Shown: in pieces, positions 14,842 through 23,077 of the stretch
How positions within the stretch are numbered: position 1 is the first letter of the stretch
Layout: every line of letters begins with the position of its first letter
From: Bacillota bacterium
GTDB taxonomy: Bacteria > Bacillota > Clostridia > Christensenellales > Aristaeellaceae
Direction: 5' to 3'
Assembly (NCBI GenBank): GCA_023413135.1
Contig: JAEZQK010000056.1
Location: forward strand, 1-64,000
DNA length: 64,000 nucleotides
Notes under the pieces: model-generated
What the model was told of the DNA's origin: nothing
The model's database searches: none
What the model saw: the letters and a program-made list of their open reading frames with translations, nothing else
Position numbers and translations under genes: made by a program

Positions 14842-15780
14842 ATGAAACGGTTGTTGTCACTGCTGGTCTTGATAACGCTCCTTTTTCCTGTGGTGTTTGC
14901 GCAGGCGGCAGAAGGCGATTTTCCCGAGCTTAATGATATGGGCTTTTTGGCGGAAGGGGAATTCGTCTATCAAAACGAAGACGATGGTGTTTGGCGGTAT
15001 GCTTCCGGAGCGCTGAAGGTGGAAATCTTCCGCAAATACGACAAGAAGAAAAACCTTACCTGGTACGAAGCGGAAATCTGGAGCCGGGACGGTGAAGTTT
15101 TCCGCTGTATCCCCAACGACCCGGAAGAGCGTGTACAAAGCGAAGATTGGCCTGCCAATATTGCCAAGAAAAACGGTACAGTGTTTGCTGTCAACAGCGA
15201 TTTCGCCCATTTGAGGCTTCGGCAAAAGCAGCGTTCAGGCATCCTCATCCGTGACGGCGTTATCCTGGCGGAAAAGACGCTTGCCCACAACAAAGGCACC
15301 TTTCCCAATCTGGACAACATGGCGCTTTATCCTGACGGGCGCATGGAGGTTTACGCCTCCGATGCGCATACTGCCCAGGAATACCTTGAGATGGGCGCGC
15401 TGGATGTGCTGGCTTTCGGCCCCTATTTGATTATGGACGGCGCATTGAATGACGCGGCGCTAAAGAAGTATGGTAAAAGCAGCGCTCCCCGTACGGCGGT
15501 GGGCATGGTGGAACCGGGCCACTATTTTGCCATGATGCTGGAGGGACGTCATAACAAGAGTAAGGGTGCGGGCATCTCGTTCCTGGCGGAAAGATTGCTG
15601 GAAAAAGATTGCCAAACGGGATTCAATTTGGATGGCGGACAGACGGCGACCATGGTGTTCATGGGAGAGCAAATCATCCATGTGGGAAAAACATCGGGTA
15701 CCAATGCAAGCGCCCGCCGGGCGGCGGAGATACTGGGTATTGGAACTTCCGAGCAGGTACCAGAACCCACAAAAAAGTAG
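14842..15780 (+). CDS. Secreted phosphodiester glycosidase family (NAGPA/DUF2233) protein
   Basis: A 312-residue exported protein with an N-terminal signal peptide (LLSLLVLITLLFPVVFAQAA). The remainder fits the phosphodiester glycosidase domain first known from the human uncovering enzyme NAGPA and found in bacterial exopolysaccharide proteins: TVFAVNSDFAHLR, RSGILIRDGVI, GPYLIMDG, APRTAVGM and the signature FNLDGGQTATMVFMG near residue 260. Its bacterial substrate is unknown, probably a cell-surface glycan phosphodiester. GAGGAAA precedes the ATG. It is monocistronic and converges on the collagen-like gene. Confidence 0.85.
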   Translation: MKRLLSLLVLITLLFPVVFAQAAEGDFPELNDMGFLAEGEFVYQNEDDGVWRYASGALKVEIFRKYDKKKNLTWYEAEIWSRDGEVFRCIPNDPEERVQSEDWPANIAKKNGTVFAVNSDFAHLRLRQKQRSGILIRDGVILAEKTLAHNKGTFPNLDNMALYPDGRMEVYASDAHTAQEYLEMGALDVLAFGPYLIMDGALNDAALKKYGKSSAPRTAVGMVEPGHYFAMMLEGRHNKSKGAGISFLAERLLEKDCQTGFNLDGGQTATMVFMGEQIIHVGKTSGTNASARRAAEILGIGTSEQVPEPTKK

Positions 15781-15800
15781 CGGAATGAGTCAAAGGAAAA

Positions 15801-15825
15801 GGCCGCCGGCTAAAAACCGGCGGCC
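15801..15825. terminator. Bidirectional terminator between convergent genes
   Basis: A perfect 9-bp GC-rich stem (GGCCGCCGG/CCGGCGGCC, 7-base loop). The minus strand continues with TTTTCCTTT, ending the collagen-like gene; the plus strand has a weaker T-rich tail. Confidence 0.8.
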
Positions 15826-15835
15826 CCGTTTGTTG

Positions 15836-17071
15836 TTACAGCAGGCCAACCTCCGTAATAATCAGATTGGCTTGTACGATTGTGTCTGCGAGCACAATCG
15901 TAGCGCCTGTGGCGTTGACAAGGGTAATAGTAGCAGGCGTTGCTACAACGGTGATCAAGGCACTGCCGTTGATTTGCCCCGTGACGGTGGGTGCAGTGCC
16001 AATCACACCGCCGCCGCCATTCAATTCAACGGCAAAGGCTAGATTGATCGGCCCATCAGCACCGTCTACGGCAACCCACCAGGTAACGTAGTAGTTGCCG
16101 GGAGCGGTGATAGTGAATACACCCGTGGCGATATTATAGCTGATATCGTTCGCTTGGTCATTGGTAATGGTATTGAAGATGAGCGTAGCGCCATCGGCAA
16201 TCAAAGCTCCGCCACCGGTCGTCAGTTGAGTCTGAATGCCCAGCAGCTCATTGTCAGGTCCGGTGGGTCCCGTGGGCCCGGTGGGTCCGGTGGGTCCGGT
16301 GGGTCCCGTAGGCCCGGTAGGTCCTGTATCACCAGTAGGTCCGGTGGGACCTGTATCACCAGTAGGCCCGGTAGGTCCCGTAGGCCCAGTAGGTCCGGTA
16401 GGTCCGGTGGGGCCTGTATCGCCAGTGGGCCCGGTGGGTCCCGTAGGCCCGGTGGGTCCCGTAGGTCCGGTGGGGCCAGTGGGTCCCGTAGGCCCTGGAT
16501 CACCCGTAGGCCCGGTGGGTCCCGTGGGTCCCGTGGGTCCAGTAGGTCCAGTGGGTCCCGTAGGCCCGGTAGGTCCTGTGGCGCCCGTGGCTCCGGTAGC
16601 GCCGGTAATGCCAGTAGCTCCGGTAGGTCCTGTGGCGCCCGTGGCTCCGGTAGCACCGGTCAGCCCTGTGGCTCCTGTCGGTCCAGTGGGCCCGGTAGCA
16701 CCTGTTGCACCAGTAGCGCCTGTTGCTCCGGTAGGCCCGGTAGGCCCGGTTGGTCCTATAAATCCTCTACAACCCATAGGACCCGGAGGGCCCGGAGGTC
16801 CCTGACGACCCGGAGGGCCCGGAGGTCCCGGAGGTCCCGGAATACATTGAGAAGGAGGACAAGGGGGGCAAGGAGGACATGGAGGACAGGGGGGCGGAGG
16901 ACAAGGGGGGCTAGGCGGAAAGGGAGAGGGAGGATGAGGTGGCATGGGGCAGGACATTACAGGTCGTATATGGGGCGCCGGGCAGGGAGGCGGATAGCAG
17001 GGACGGCGGACTGGGCCGTAGCCTCCGGGGCCGACACCCTGGGGCGGATAATGATAATTGGGAAATCTCAT
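15836..17071 (-). CDS. Collagen-like spore-surface protein (BclA-type)
   Basis: A 411-residue protein in three parts. Residues 1-100 are rich in Pro, Cys, Gly and Tyr, with repeated CPP units (about residues 60-78). Residues about 104-271 are uninterrupted collagen Gly-X-Y triplets, mostly GPT with some GAT and GDT. The last 140 residues form a hydrophobic, beta-rich domain (VFTITAPGNYYVTWWVAVDG) like the trimerising head of exosporium protein BclA. No signal peptide is visible, as expected for a protein made in the mother cell. TGAGG precedes ATG 17071, and a sigma-K-like promoter lies upstream. GPT threonines are known glycosylation sites in BclA; glycosylation here is inferred. Confidence 0.85.
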   Translation of the reverse strand: MRFPNYHYPPQGVGPGGYGPVRRPCYPPPCPAPHIRPVMSCPMPPHPPSPFPPSPPCPPPPCPPCPPCPPCPPSQCIPGPPGPPGPPGRQGPPGPPGPMGCRGFIGPTGPTGPTGATGATGATGATGPTGPTGATGLTGATGATGATGPTGATGITGATGATGATGPTGPTGPTGPTGPTGPTGPTGPTGDPGPTGPTGPTGPTGPTGPTGPTGPTGDTGPTGPTGPTGPTGPTGPTGDTGPTGPTGDTGPTGPTGPTGPTGPTGPTGPTGPDNELLGIQTQLTTGGGALIADGATLIFNTITNDQANDISYNIATGVFTITAPGNYYVTWWVAVDGADGPINLAFAVELNGGGGVIGTAPTVTGQINGSALITVVATPATITLVNATGATIVLADTIVQANLIITEVGLL

Positions 17072-17120
17072 ACACAATCCTCATTCTTCTGCGAAATTTG
17101 GATGAACTCCATCCAATGTT

Positions 17121-17148
17121 TACATTATGCGGACAAGAATGCAAGTGT
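17121..17148 (-). promoter_or_regulatory. Sigma-K-like promoter of the collagen-like gene
   Basis: On the minus strand GCATAATGTA (CATA at 17129-17126, TA at 17122-17121) matches the sigma-K -10 consensus CATANNNTA exactly, with an AC element (17148-17147) 17 bases upstream. This fits late mother-cell expression. Confidence 0.5.
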
Positions 17149-17235
17149 TCCCATAGAGGGAATTGACGCATCGCCGTCTGCGCCGTGTATGCCGGGACAG
17201 GAACACCTGAATTTCGAAAAAACCGAATATATGGC

Positions 17236-17264
17236 TTTTCAGGAAGTTTTATCTGTGGTATAAT
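17236..17264 (+). promoter_or_regulatory. Sigma-A promoter of the yicC operon
   Basis: TTTTCA (17236-17241), 17 bp, TATAAT (17259-17264), 33 bp before the yicC start. Confidence 0.55.
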
Positions 17265-17297
17265 ATATGACTTGAGGAAGACAGCGGAGGTCGTCAG

Positions 17298-18170
17298 ATG
17301 CGCAGCATGACAGGGTACGGGCGCAGACAATTTCAGTCGGATGGCCGTGAGATGACGGTGGAGGTCAAGACGGTAAACCACCGTTTTTTGGACATTGGCT
17401 TTCGGATGCCAAGGAATTTGAACTTTCTGGAGGAACCGATCCGCGCCCAACTATCGACTACATTGAAAAGGGGTCACGCCGACGTTTTTTTGAATTATCG
17501 AAACAACCGGGAGGATGCCCGGGAGGTTTCGGTAGACGAGCCGCTGCTTTTTGCTTATAAGCAGGCGCTTGGCCGCATGGAGACGGTAGCGGAAATCCCC
17601 AACGACATTGCGCTATCTCATCTGATAGCTTTGCCGGATGTGCTTCGTGTCACGGAGCGGGAGGAAGACCGGGAGGCGGTCACGGTTCTCATGTGCAAAA
17701 CGCTGGAATCGGTGCTTGCGGATGTGGTTGCCATGCGGGAAAAGGAGGGCGAAGCGCTCCTAAGCGATCTTGAATTTCATTTGCAGCAGCTGGAACTGCT
17801 TGCCTGCAAGATAGATCAAAAGGCACCGCAGGTAGCGCAGCTATACCGGGAAAGGCTGGAAGCACGGCTTAATGAACTTGCAATTTCGCCGGTGGAACCT
17901 CAGCGGCTGGCTCAGGAGGTGGCGTTGTTTGCGGATCGCTGCGCCATTGATGAGGAACTATCCCGCCTTTCCTCCCATATACAGCAAATGCGAAACTGCA
18001 TGAAAGGTGACGGTGAAGCGGGGCGAAAATTGGACTTTTTGGTGCAAGAATTGAACCGGGAAGTCAATACCATCGGTTCCAAGGCCGCTGACGCGGAGAT
18101 CACCAATTGGGTGGTGGCCGCCAAATGCGAAATAGAAAAGCTCAGGGAGCAGGTTCAGAATATTGAATGA
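17298..18170 (+). CDS. YicC/YloC family endoribonuclease
   Basis: A 290-residue member of the YicC family, metal-dependent endoribonucleases implicated in RNA turnover. It begins with the hallmark MRSMTGYGR, followed by EVKTVNHRFLDIGFRMP, and ends with the conserved block FLVQELNREVNTIGSKAADAEI and VVAAKCEIEKLREQVQNIE. The central part is helical and rich in Glu and Leu. GGAGG precedes ATG 17298. It is the first gene of yicC-remA-gmk-rpoZ-coaBC, an order conserved in Firmicutes. Confidence 0.92.
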   Translation: MRSMTGYGRRQFQSDGREMTVEVKTVNHRFLDIGFRMPRNLNFLEEPIRAQLSTTLKRGHADVFLNYRNNREDAREVSVDEPLLFAYKQALGRMETVAEIPNDIALSHLIALPDVLRVTEREEDREAVTVLMCKTLESVLADVVAMREKEGEALLSDLEFHLQQLELLACKIDQKAPQVAQLYRERLEARLNELAISPVEPQRLAQEVALFADRCAIDEELSRLSSHIQQMRNCMKGDGEAGRKLDFLVQELNREVNTIGSKAADAEITNWVVAAKCEIEKLREQVQNIE

Positions 18171-18199
18171 CGGGCGTCTGACCGGAAAAGAGGGATAGG

Positions 18200-18475
18200 A
18201 TGGGGCCTAAGCTCATCAATATCGGTTTTGGCAACATGGTTTCCGCCACCAGGCTGATCGCTATCATCAGCCCCGAATCCGCACCGGTGAAACGCCTTGT
18301 GCAGGATGCGAGGGAAAGCGGGCGGCTGATAGACGCTACCTACGGCAGGCGAACCAGGGCGGTCATTGTCATGGACAGCGATCATGTGGTGCTTTCCCCT
18401 GTACAGCCTGAAACGGTGGCGAACCGCTTAAGTGCGCGGGAAACATCGTCCGGCGAGGATGAAGGAGAGGAATAG
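18200..18475 (+). CDS. remA: RemA/DUF370 family DNA-binding regulator
   Basis: A 91-residue protein matching RemA, which in Bacillus binds DNA and activates extracellular-matrix and osmoprotection genes. The family core is complete: LINIGFGNMVSATRLIAIISPESAPVKR, then ARESGRLIDATYGRRTRAVIVMDSDHVVLSP. The last 15 residues are an acidic tail. It lies between yicC and gmk as in many Firmicutes and almost touches gmk (ATG 5 bp after its stop). Confidence 0.93.
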   Translation: MGPKLINIGFGNMVSATRLIAIISPESAPVKRLVQDARESGRLIDATYGRRTRAVIVMDSDHVVLSPVQPETVANRLSARETSSGEDEGEE

Positions 18476-18479
18476 GGGA

Positions 18480-19085
18480 ATGCAGCTACTTAGAAAGGGC
18501 ATGCTTCTGGTCATTTCCGGGCCTTCGGGAACGGGAAAGGGAACGCTGGCGCAACGGCTTTTGAAGGGGGATCCAAGCTTTCGGTTTTCCGTAAGCGCCA
18601 CCACGCGGGCGCGCCGCAGCAATGAGACGGAAGGCGTTCATTATCACTTTATTTCCGATGAACGCTTTGACCAACTCCTTGCGGAAGATGCCTTTTTGGA
18701 GCATGCCACGGTGCACGGCCACCGGTATGGAACACTGAAGTCCCAGGTGTATGAAAGCATGGAGCGTGGGGAAAACATTCTGCTGGATATTGATCCCCAG
18801 GGTGCCCGTAAGGTAATGGAAAAGGAAAAGGAGTGCGTGACCGTATTCATCCTTCCCCCCAGCTACAAGGCGCTGGAGGTAAGGCTTCACACCAGGAATA
18901 CGGATGATCCGGTGGAGATCAGGCGCCGTTTGGGCAACGCCCGGGGAGAGATCGAGCAATTGTCACGATACCAATACGCAGTGGTAAACGATGAACTGGA
19001 TTTGGCCTATGAACAGCTGTACAGCATTGTGACCGCCGAAAAGCAAAGAACGATCCGGTTTTTTCCGACCGTTTCGGAAGAATAG
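18480..19085 (+). CDS. gmk: Guanylate kinase
   Basis: Phosphorylates GMP to GDP. The 201-residue protein has the P-loop LLVISGPSGTGKGTLAQRLL at its N-terminus, the GMP-binding SVSATTRARRSNETEGVHYHFIS block, the HGHRYGTLKSQV segment, and DIDPQGARKV with the lid RRRLGNARGEIEQ. I start at ATG 18480 with AGGGGA nearby; in-frame ATGs exist upstream (inside remA) and downstream (18501). It is in an operon with remA and rpoZ. Confidence 0.95.
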   Translation: MQLLRKGMLLVISGPSGTGKGTLAQRLLKGDPSFRFSVSATTRARRSNETEGVHYHFISDERFDQLLAEDAFLEHATVHGHRYGTLKSQVYESMERGENILLDIDPQGARKVMEKEKECVTVFILPPSYKALEVRLHTRNTDDPVEIRRRLGNARGEIEQLSRYQYAVVNDELDLAYEQLYSIVTAEKQRTIRFFPTVSEE

Positions 19086-19106
19086 AAGTTGTAGGAGGAG
19101 TAAAAT

Positions 19107-19319
19107 ATGTCGATCGTGGAACCAACCATTGTGGAACTGAGTGAAAAGGTGGATTGCCGCTATACCCTGGTGGTGGAAACGGCCAAGCGTGCACGCCAGC
19201 TGGTGGCGGGGAGCCAGCCGCTTTTGGACCGCAAGGAAATGAAGCCGCTGAAGCTGGCGGTGGAAGAAATCAACCGTGGCCTCATTATCTATGCCCGCAA
19301 TGCTGACGCGGAGGAGTAA
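19107..19319 (+). CDS. rpoZ: DNA-directed RNA polymerase subunit omega
   Basis: A 70-residue omega subunit that helps assembly of the RNA polymerase core. It contains the usual YTLVVETAKRARQLV helix and the KPLKLAVEEINRG segment. AGGAGGAG precedes ATG 19107. The stop codon lies 3 bp before coaBC; the gmk-rpoZ-coaBC order is standard in Firmicutes. Confidence 0.93.
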   Translation: MSIVEPTIVELSEKVDCRYTLVVETAKRARQLVAGSQPLLDRKEMKPLKLAVEEINRGLIIYARNADAEE

Positions 19320-19322
19320 CAA

Positions 19323-20525
19323 ATGACACTGCAGGGGAAGGACATCGTGCTGGGGGTAACGGGAGGCATCGCCGCCTATAAAGCGGTGGAGGTGGCTTCC
19401 AGGCTGCGCAAATTGGGAGCACAGGTGTTTGTCATTATGACAAAAAACGCCTGTGAGTTTGTGACGCCCCTCACCTTTGAAACGATATCCAACCATCCCG
19501 TAGTGACGGATACTTTTGAGCGCCCGGAAACCTGGGAGGTGGAGCACATCGCCCTGGCCAAACGGGCTTCGCTTTTTTGCATCGCTCCAGCCACGGCCAA
19601 TATACTGGCGAAGATGGCGCATGGCATTGCCGACGACATGCTCTCCACCACAGTGCTGGCTACCCGCGCGCCTATCCTGGTAGCTCCGGCCATGAATACA
19701 AACATGTGGGAGGCGGAGGCCACCCGGGAGAACATGCGGGTAATAAAGACACGAGGTGTAATGGCTGTTGGACCCGGAACGGGCTTTCTGGCGGAGGGCA
19801 CAAGCGGTGTGGGCCGCATGGCGGAGCCACAGGAGATCGTGGATGCGATTGAAGCGATCCTTGCGCAAAAGCAGGATATGGCCGGTTTGCGCGTACTGGT
19901 GACTGCCGGACCTACCAGGGAACGGCTGGACCCGGTGCGCTATCTTACCAATGATTCCTCCGGCAAGATGGGGTATGCCATTGCGGAACAGGCGTATAAG
20001 CGCGGAGCCCAGGTGACGCTGGTGAGCGGGCCTGTCCACTTATCCGCCCCTCAAGGTGTCACGGTGGTGAATGTCGAAACCACGCGGGATCTGTATGACG
20101 CGATGATCACGCGCTGCCAAGAGCATGATGTGATTATTCAGGCGGCAGCCCCGGCGGATTACCGTTTTTTACATCCCAGCAGCCAGAAGCTGAAAAAGCA
20201 TGGGGAAGAAGTGCTTACCCTTCACATGGTGGAGAATCCGGACATCGCCGCAGCCATTGGGGAGCGCAAAAAGCCGGGGCAGGTTCTGGTGTGCTTTGCC
20301 GCTGAAACGGAAAACCTGGTGGAAAATGCAAAGGCCAAACTGAAAAAGAAGAACGCTGATATGATCGTGGCCAATGATGTCTCAAAGCCTGGCGCGGGCT
20401 TTACCGTGGATACCAACATCGCTACCTTGATTACTGCGGAGGGGGTTTTAGAGCGCCCGCTGCAAAGCAAGGTTCAATTGGCGGACGATATACTGGATAT
20501 GGCGCTTTCCCTGAAAACGGAATGA
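19323..20525 (+). CDS. coaBC: Bifunctional phosphopantothenoylcysteine decarboxylase / phosphopantothenate-cysteine ligase
   Basis: Two consecutive steps of coenzyme A biosynthesis in one 400-residue protein. The N-terminal flavoprotein half (residues 1-185) has VLGVTGGIAAYKAVEVASRLR, the active-site region with PATANILAKMAHGIADD, and the PAMNTNMWE motif. The C-terminal ligase half has LVTAGPTRERLDPVRYLTN, SSGKMGYAIAEQAYKRGA, AAPADYR and the KLKK stretch (KLKKKNADMIVAND). It is the last gene of the yicC operon. Confidence 0.96.
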   Translation: MTLQGKDIVLGVTGGIAAYKAVEVASRLRKLGAQVFVIMTKNACEFVTPLTFETISNHPVVTDTFERPETWEVEHIALAKRASLFCIAPATANILAKMAHGIADDMLSTTVLATRAPILVAPAMNTNMWEAEATRENMRVIKTRGVMAVGPGTGFLAEGTSGVGRMAEPQEIVDAIEAILAQKQDMAGLRVLVTAGPTRERLDPVRYLTNDSSGKMGYAIAEQAYKRGAQVTLVSGPVHLSAPQGVTVVNVETTRDLYDAMITRCQEHDVIIQAAAPADYRFLHPSSQKLKKHGEEVLTLHMVENPDIAAAIGERKKPGQVLVCFAAETENLVENAKAKLKKKNADMIVANDVSKPGAGFTVDTNIATLITAEGVLERPLQSKVQLADDILDMALSLKTE

Positions 20526-20566
20526 GATTGTTCGCAGCAGTACATGGCTAAGATAAGGTCATGAGG

Positions 20567-20596
20567 AATCGCCGCTCCTATGGGCGGCGATTTTAT
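20567..20596 (+). terminator. Rho-independent terminator of the yicC-coaBC operon
   Basis: AATCGCCGC (20567-20575) pairs with GCGGCGATT (20584-20592), followed by TTATTTG. Confidence 0.75.
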
Positions 20597-20631
20597 TTGT
20601 GCGAATTTCGATTATTTTTATAAACAGGGTC

Positions 20632-20659
20632 TTGTTCGTTTTGGTCAACGGGCTATAAT
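20632..20659 (+). promoter_or_regulatory. Promoter of the tetR-ABC exporter operon
   Basis: TTGTTC (20632-20637), 16 bp, TATAAT (20654-20659). The operator-like palindrome begins seven bases after the -10 box. Confidence 0.6.
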
Positions 20660-20665
20660 ATAGAT

Positions 20666-20680
20666 TGACCGGCCCGGTCA
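20666..20680 (+). promoter_or_regulatory. TetR-type operator palindrome
   Basis: TGACCGG-C-CCGGTCA is a perfect 15-bp palindrome over the predicted transcription start, with further flanking symmetry (TTGAC at 20665-20669, GTCAA at 20681-20685). Size and position suit binding by the TetR protein encoded immediately downstream. Confidence 0.65.
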
Positions 20681-20704
20681 GTCAATGAAAGGAGGTGGAG
20701 TGCA

Positions 20705-21322
20705 TTGAATGAAAAGTTTCTGGCCTTACCGCAGGAAAAGCAGGACCGCATATTGAACGCCGCTTTGCAATCCTTTGGCGAGAACGGCTACAAAGGGGCG
20801 ATTACCGATGATATCGCATCATCGGCCGGCATTTCCAAGGGGCTGCTATTTCATTACTTTCACAACAAGCGCGAACTGCTTCAGTATGTGTATGAGTACA
20901 GTATCCGTTTCGTCAGGCAAAAGATGGCTGGACACAACCTCCTGGCTGAGAATGATTTTTTTACTTTGATGATCCTGACGCACCATGCCAAGGTGGAGAT
21001 CATGCATACCTATCCCTTTATCTTTGATTTTCTGATGAACATTTTCCTTCGGCGTGATCAGGAAGCTTCCGAAGCGCTGGATGATTTCAATGCTCATTTC
21101 ATCATCAACCAGAGGGAAGGGATTTTAAGGCTCATTGACAGAAGCAAGTTCAAGGAGGGCGTTGATCCGGAACAGGTGCTGGATCTGGTGCTCTGGAGCG
21201 CCCAGGGGTTTATGGACATGGAGTTCCACCCGGGGAACAGGGACTTCGAAACGCTCAGTGAGAAGTATCTTGTCTGCCTTGATCTGATGCGCAGGCAGTT
21301 TTACAAGGAGGAGTATCTTTGA
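20705..21322 (+). CDS. TetR/AcrR family transcriptional regulator
   Basis: A 205-residue regulator with an N-terminal TetR helix-turn-helix (RILNAALQSFGENGYKGAITDDIASSAGISKGLLFHYF condensed at residues 15-55; key motif GISKGLLFHYFHNK). The C-terminal ligand domain is unlike characterised members. The start is TTG 20705, about ten bases after AGGAGG; the nearby ATG at 20709 is out of frame. Its operator-like palindrome lies in its own promoter, and its stop overlaps the start of an ABC ATPase, so it most likely represses the exporter it precedes. Confidence 0.9.
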   Translation: MNEKFLALPQEKQDRILNAALQSFGENGYKGAITDDIASSAGISKGLLFHYFHNKRELLQYVYEYSIRFVRQKMAGHNLLAENDFFTLMILTHHAKVEIMHTYPFIFDFLMNIFLRRDQEASEALDDFNAHFIINQREGILRLIDRSKFKEGVDPEQVLDLVLWSAQGFMDMEFHPGNRDFETLSEKYLVCLDLMRRQFYKEEYL

Positions 21323-22206
21323 ACATGATAGAGATCAGCCGTCTTACCAAGGATTACGGTGCAGGCAGGGGAGTGTTCGATCTTTCCTTTTCCATTCCCA
21401 AGGGTGAGGTATTCGGCTTCCTTGGCCCTAACGGTGCCGGGAAAACCACTACCATCCGCCATCTGATGGGGTTCATTAGGCCGCAGAAGGGCAGCCTTTC
21501 CATCGGTGGTCTGGATTGCTGGCAAAAATCATCCGACATTCAAAAATCGCTGGGCTATATCCCCGGAGAAATGGCTTTTCTGGAGGATATGACGGGCATC
21601 GGCTTTCTTCGGTTCATGGCCGAATACCGCGGCCAGAAGGATTTCTCACGGGCCGAAAAGCTCATGACGCAGTTTGAATTGAACCCCAAGGGGAAGCTCA
21701 AAAAGATGTCCAAAGGCATGAAGCAGAAGGTGGGCATCATATGCGCCTTCATGCACGACCCCGAAGTCCTGTTGCTGGACGAACCCACCAGCGGCCTGGA
21801 TCCGCTGATGCAGAACCGGTTTATCGACCTTATCCTGGAGGAGAAGCAGCGGGGCAAGACAATATTGATGTCCTCCCACCTCTTTGAGGAAGTGGAACGC
21901 ACCTGCGACCGGGTAGGAATTTTAAAGGGAGGCCATCTGGTAGCGGTGGAAGATGCAGCATCCCTGAAAGCAAAAAAGCAAAGGGCCTATATGGTGACGC
22001 TTTCCGATGAAGAAGCGGCTATGGCGTTTGCGCAGGAGAAGCTCGCTGTCACCGGCCGGGAGAAAAACAGGGTCACAGTCACCGTGCGCCAGGACATGCA
22101 GGCGTTTATCCAAGCCATGGGCCGATATCCGGTGACGAACATTGAAGTGGTGGAGCAGAGCTTGGAGGAAATCTTTCTGCACTATTATGGGGGGAATGGC
22201 AAATGA
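21319..22206 (+). CDS. ABC transporter ATP-binding protein
   Basis: A 295-residue nucleotide-binding subunit of an ABC-2 type exporter. Walker A is GPNGAGKTT, the signature is MSKGMKQKVGI (a common variant in this subfamily), Walker B is LLLDEPTSGLD, and the switch His lies in SSHLFEEVERTCDR. The C-terminal 80 residues are an accessory domain. TTG 21319 overlaps the tetR stop and is seven bases from AGGAGG; ATG 21325 is the alternative start. It overlaps the permease gene by 4 bp. Substrate is unknown; drug or lipid export is likely from the family. Confidence 0.9.
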   Translation: MNMIEISRLTKDYGAGRGVFDLSFSIPKGEVFGFLGPNGAGKTTTIRHLMGFIRPQKGSLSIGGLDCWQKSSDIQKSLGYIPGEMAFLEDMTGIGFLRFMAEYRGQKDFSRAEKLMTQFELNPKGKLKKMSKGMKQKVGIICAFMHDPEVLLLDEPTSGLDPLMQNRFIDLILEEKQRGKTILMSSHLFEEVERTCDRVGILKGGHLVAVEDAASLKAKKQRAYMVTLSDEEAAMAFAQEKLAVTGREKNRVTVTVRQDMQAFIQAMGRYPVTNIEVVEQSLEEIFLHYYGGNGK

Positions 22207-23003
22207 TCAACGGACGGCTCTTCAAAAGGGGTGTACAGTCCAGCTATGTCCCGGTAGTGATATTTATCGGGGTGCTGGCAATGTATTTTTCCATGATCAT
22301 CTATATGTTCGACCCGAAGCTGGGGGAAACGCTGGAGCAGATGGTCAAGGCTATGCCGCAATTGATGGCGATGTTCAATATGGATCAGGCGGGGAGCACC
22401 CTCACGTCCTTCATCACCAACTACCTTTATGGCTTTTTGATGGTGCTCTTTCCCATGGTGCTTGTGATCATGCTGTGCAACCGGCTGGTGGCAAAGCTGG
22501 TTGATACCGGTTCCATGGCATATCTGCTGGCGGCGCCCAGGAAGCGGCTGACCGTGGTCGTAACGCAATGGGCGGTTCTGCAGGCAGCTCTGCTTGCGTT
22601 GATACTGTTCTGCACAGGGTTTTGCATTGCAATAAGCGAGGTTGTGTTTCCCGGCCAGCTGGACATACCGGCCATACTGAGGTTGAACATCGGCGCATTT
22701 CTTCTTCATTTTGCCATCGGCGGCATCTGCTTTTTCGCCTCCTGTATCAGCAACGAAACGAAGCAGTCCCTGGGCATCGGCGCCGGGGTATCGGTCCTGT
22801 TTTATCTGATCAGTATGCTTTCCAACATGGGCGGCAAGCTGGAATGGCTGAAATATGCCACCATTATTTCATTGTTCGATGAAGTGGGGCTTTCCCACGG
22901 GGACAGCGGCGCCATGATCGGCCTTCCTATCCTTGCAGGCATCGGAATTGTGCTGTATTTGGCGGGGTTTGCTGCTTTTCAAAAAAGAGATTTGCCACTG
23001 TAA
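22203..23003 (+). CDS. ABC-2 type transporter permease
   Basis: A 266-residue membrane protein with about six hydrophobic helices (for example VVIFIGVLAMYFSMIIYMF, FLMVLFPMVLVIMLC, AILRLNIGAFLLHFAIGG). It is the membrane partner of the overlapping ATPase gene and would work as a dimer. There is no extracellular substrate domain. The unit tetR-ATPase-permease is closed by a terminator. Confidence 0.85.
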   Translation: MINGRLFKRGVQSSYVPVVIFIGVLAMYFSMIIYMFDPKLGETLEQMVKAMPQLMAMFNMDQAGSTLTSFITNYLYGFLMVLFPMVLVIMLCNRLVAKLVDTGSMAYLLAAPRKRLTVVVTQWAVLQAALLALILFCTGFCIAISEVVFPGQLDIPAILRLNIGAFLLHFAIGGICFFASCISNETKQSLGIGAGVSVLFYLISMLSNMGGKLEWLKYATIISLFDEVGLSHGDSGAMIGLPILAGIGIVLYLAGFAAFQKRDLPL

Positions 23004-23022
23004 TTCAATTAATGGAAAAGAA

Positions 23023-23060
23023 ATGCTGCCCGGTCGGGAGAAACTCCAGCCGGGCAGCAT
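23023..23060. terminator. Bidirectional terminator between permease and tkt
   Basis: ATGCTGCCCGG (23023-23033) pairs with CCGGGCAGCAT (23050-23060); loop of 16. The minus strand runs into TTTCTTTTCC, so it mainly ends the tkt operon. Confidence 0.75.
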
Positions 23061-23077
23061 CTTTATCATGTGCTTCT

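Noticed and set aside
16250..16760. Dense short repeats that could be mistaken for a CRISPR array
   Set aside because: Units are 9 bp, contiguous and in frame with collagen triplets; there are no unique spacers.
16154..17263. Long plus-strand open frames (also 16236-16805) rich in Ser/Arg/Gly or Gly-Pro-Val, antisense to the first collagen-like gene
   Set aside because: They are mirror products of the 9-bp Gly-X-Y repeat; they have no ribosome site, and the minus-strand frame has recognisable N- and C-terminal domains.
18963..20039. 358-codon minus-strand open frame across gmk-rpoZ-coaBC
   Set aside because: It is antisense to three well-identified genes, and its His/Arg/Leu-rich composition is typical of a shadow frame.
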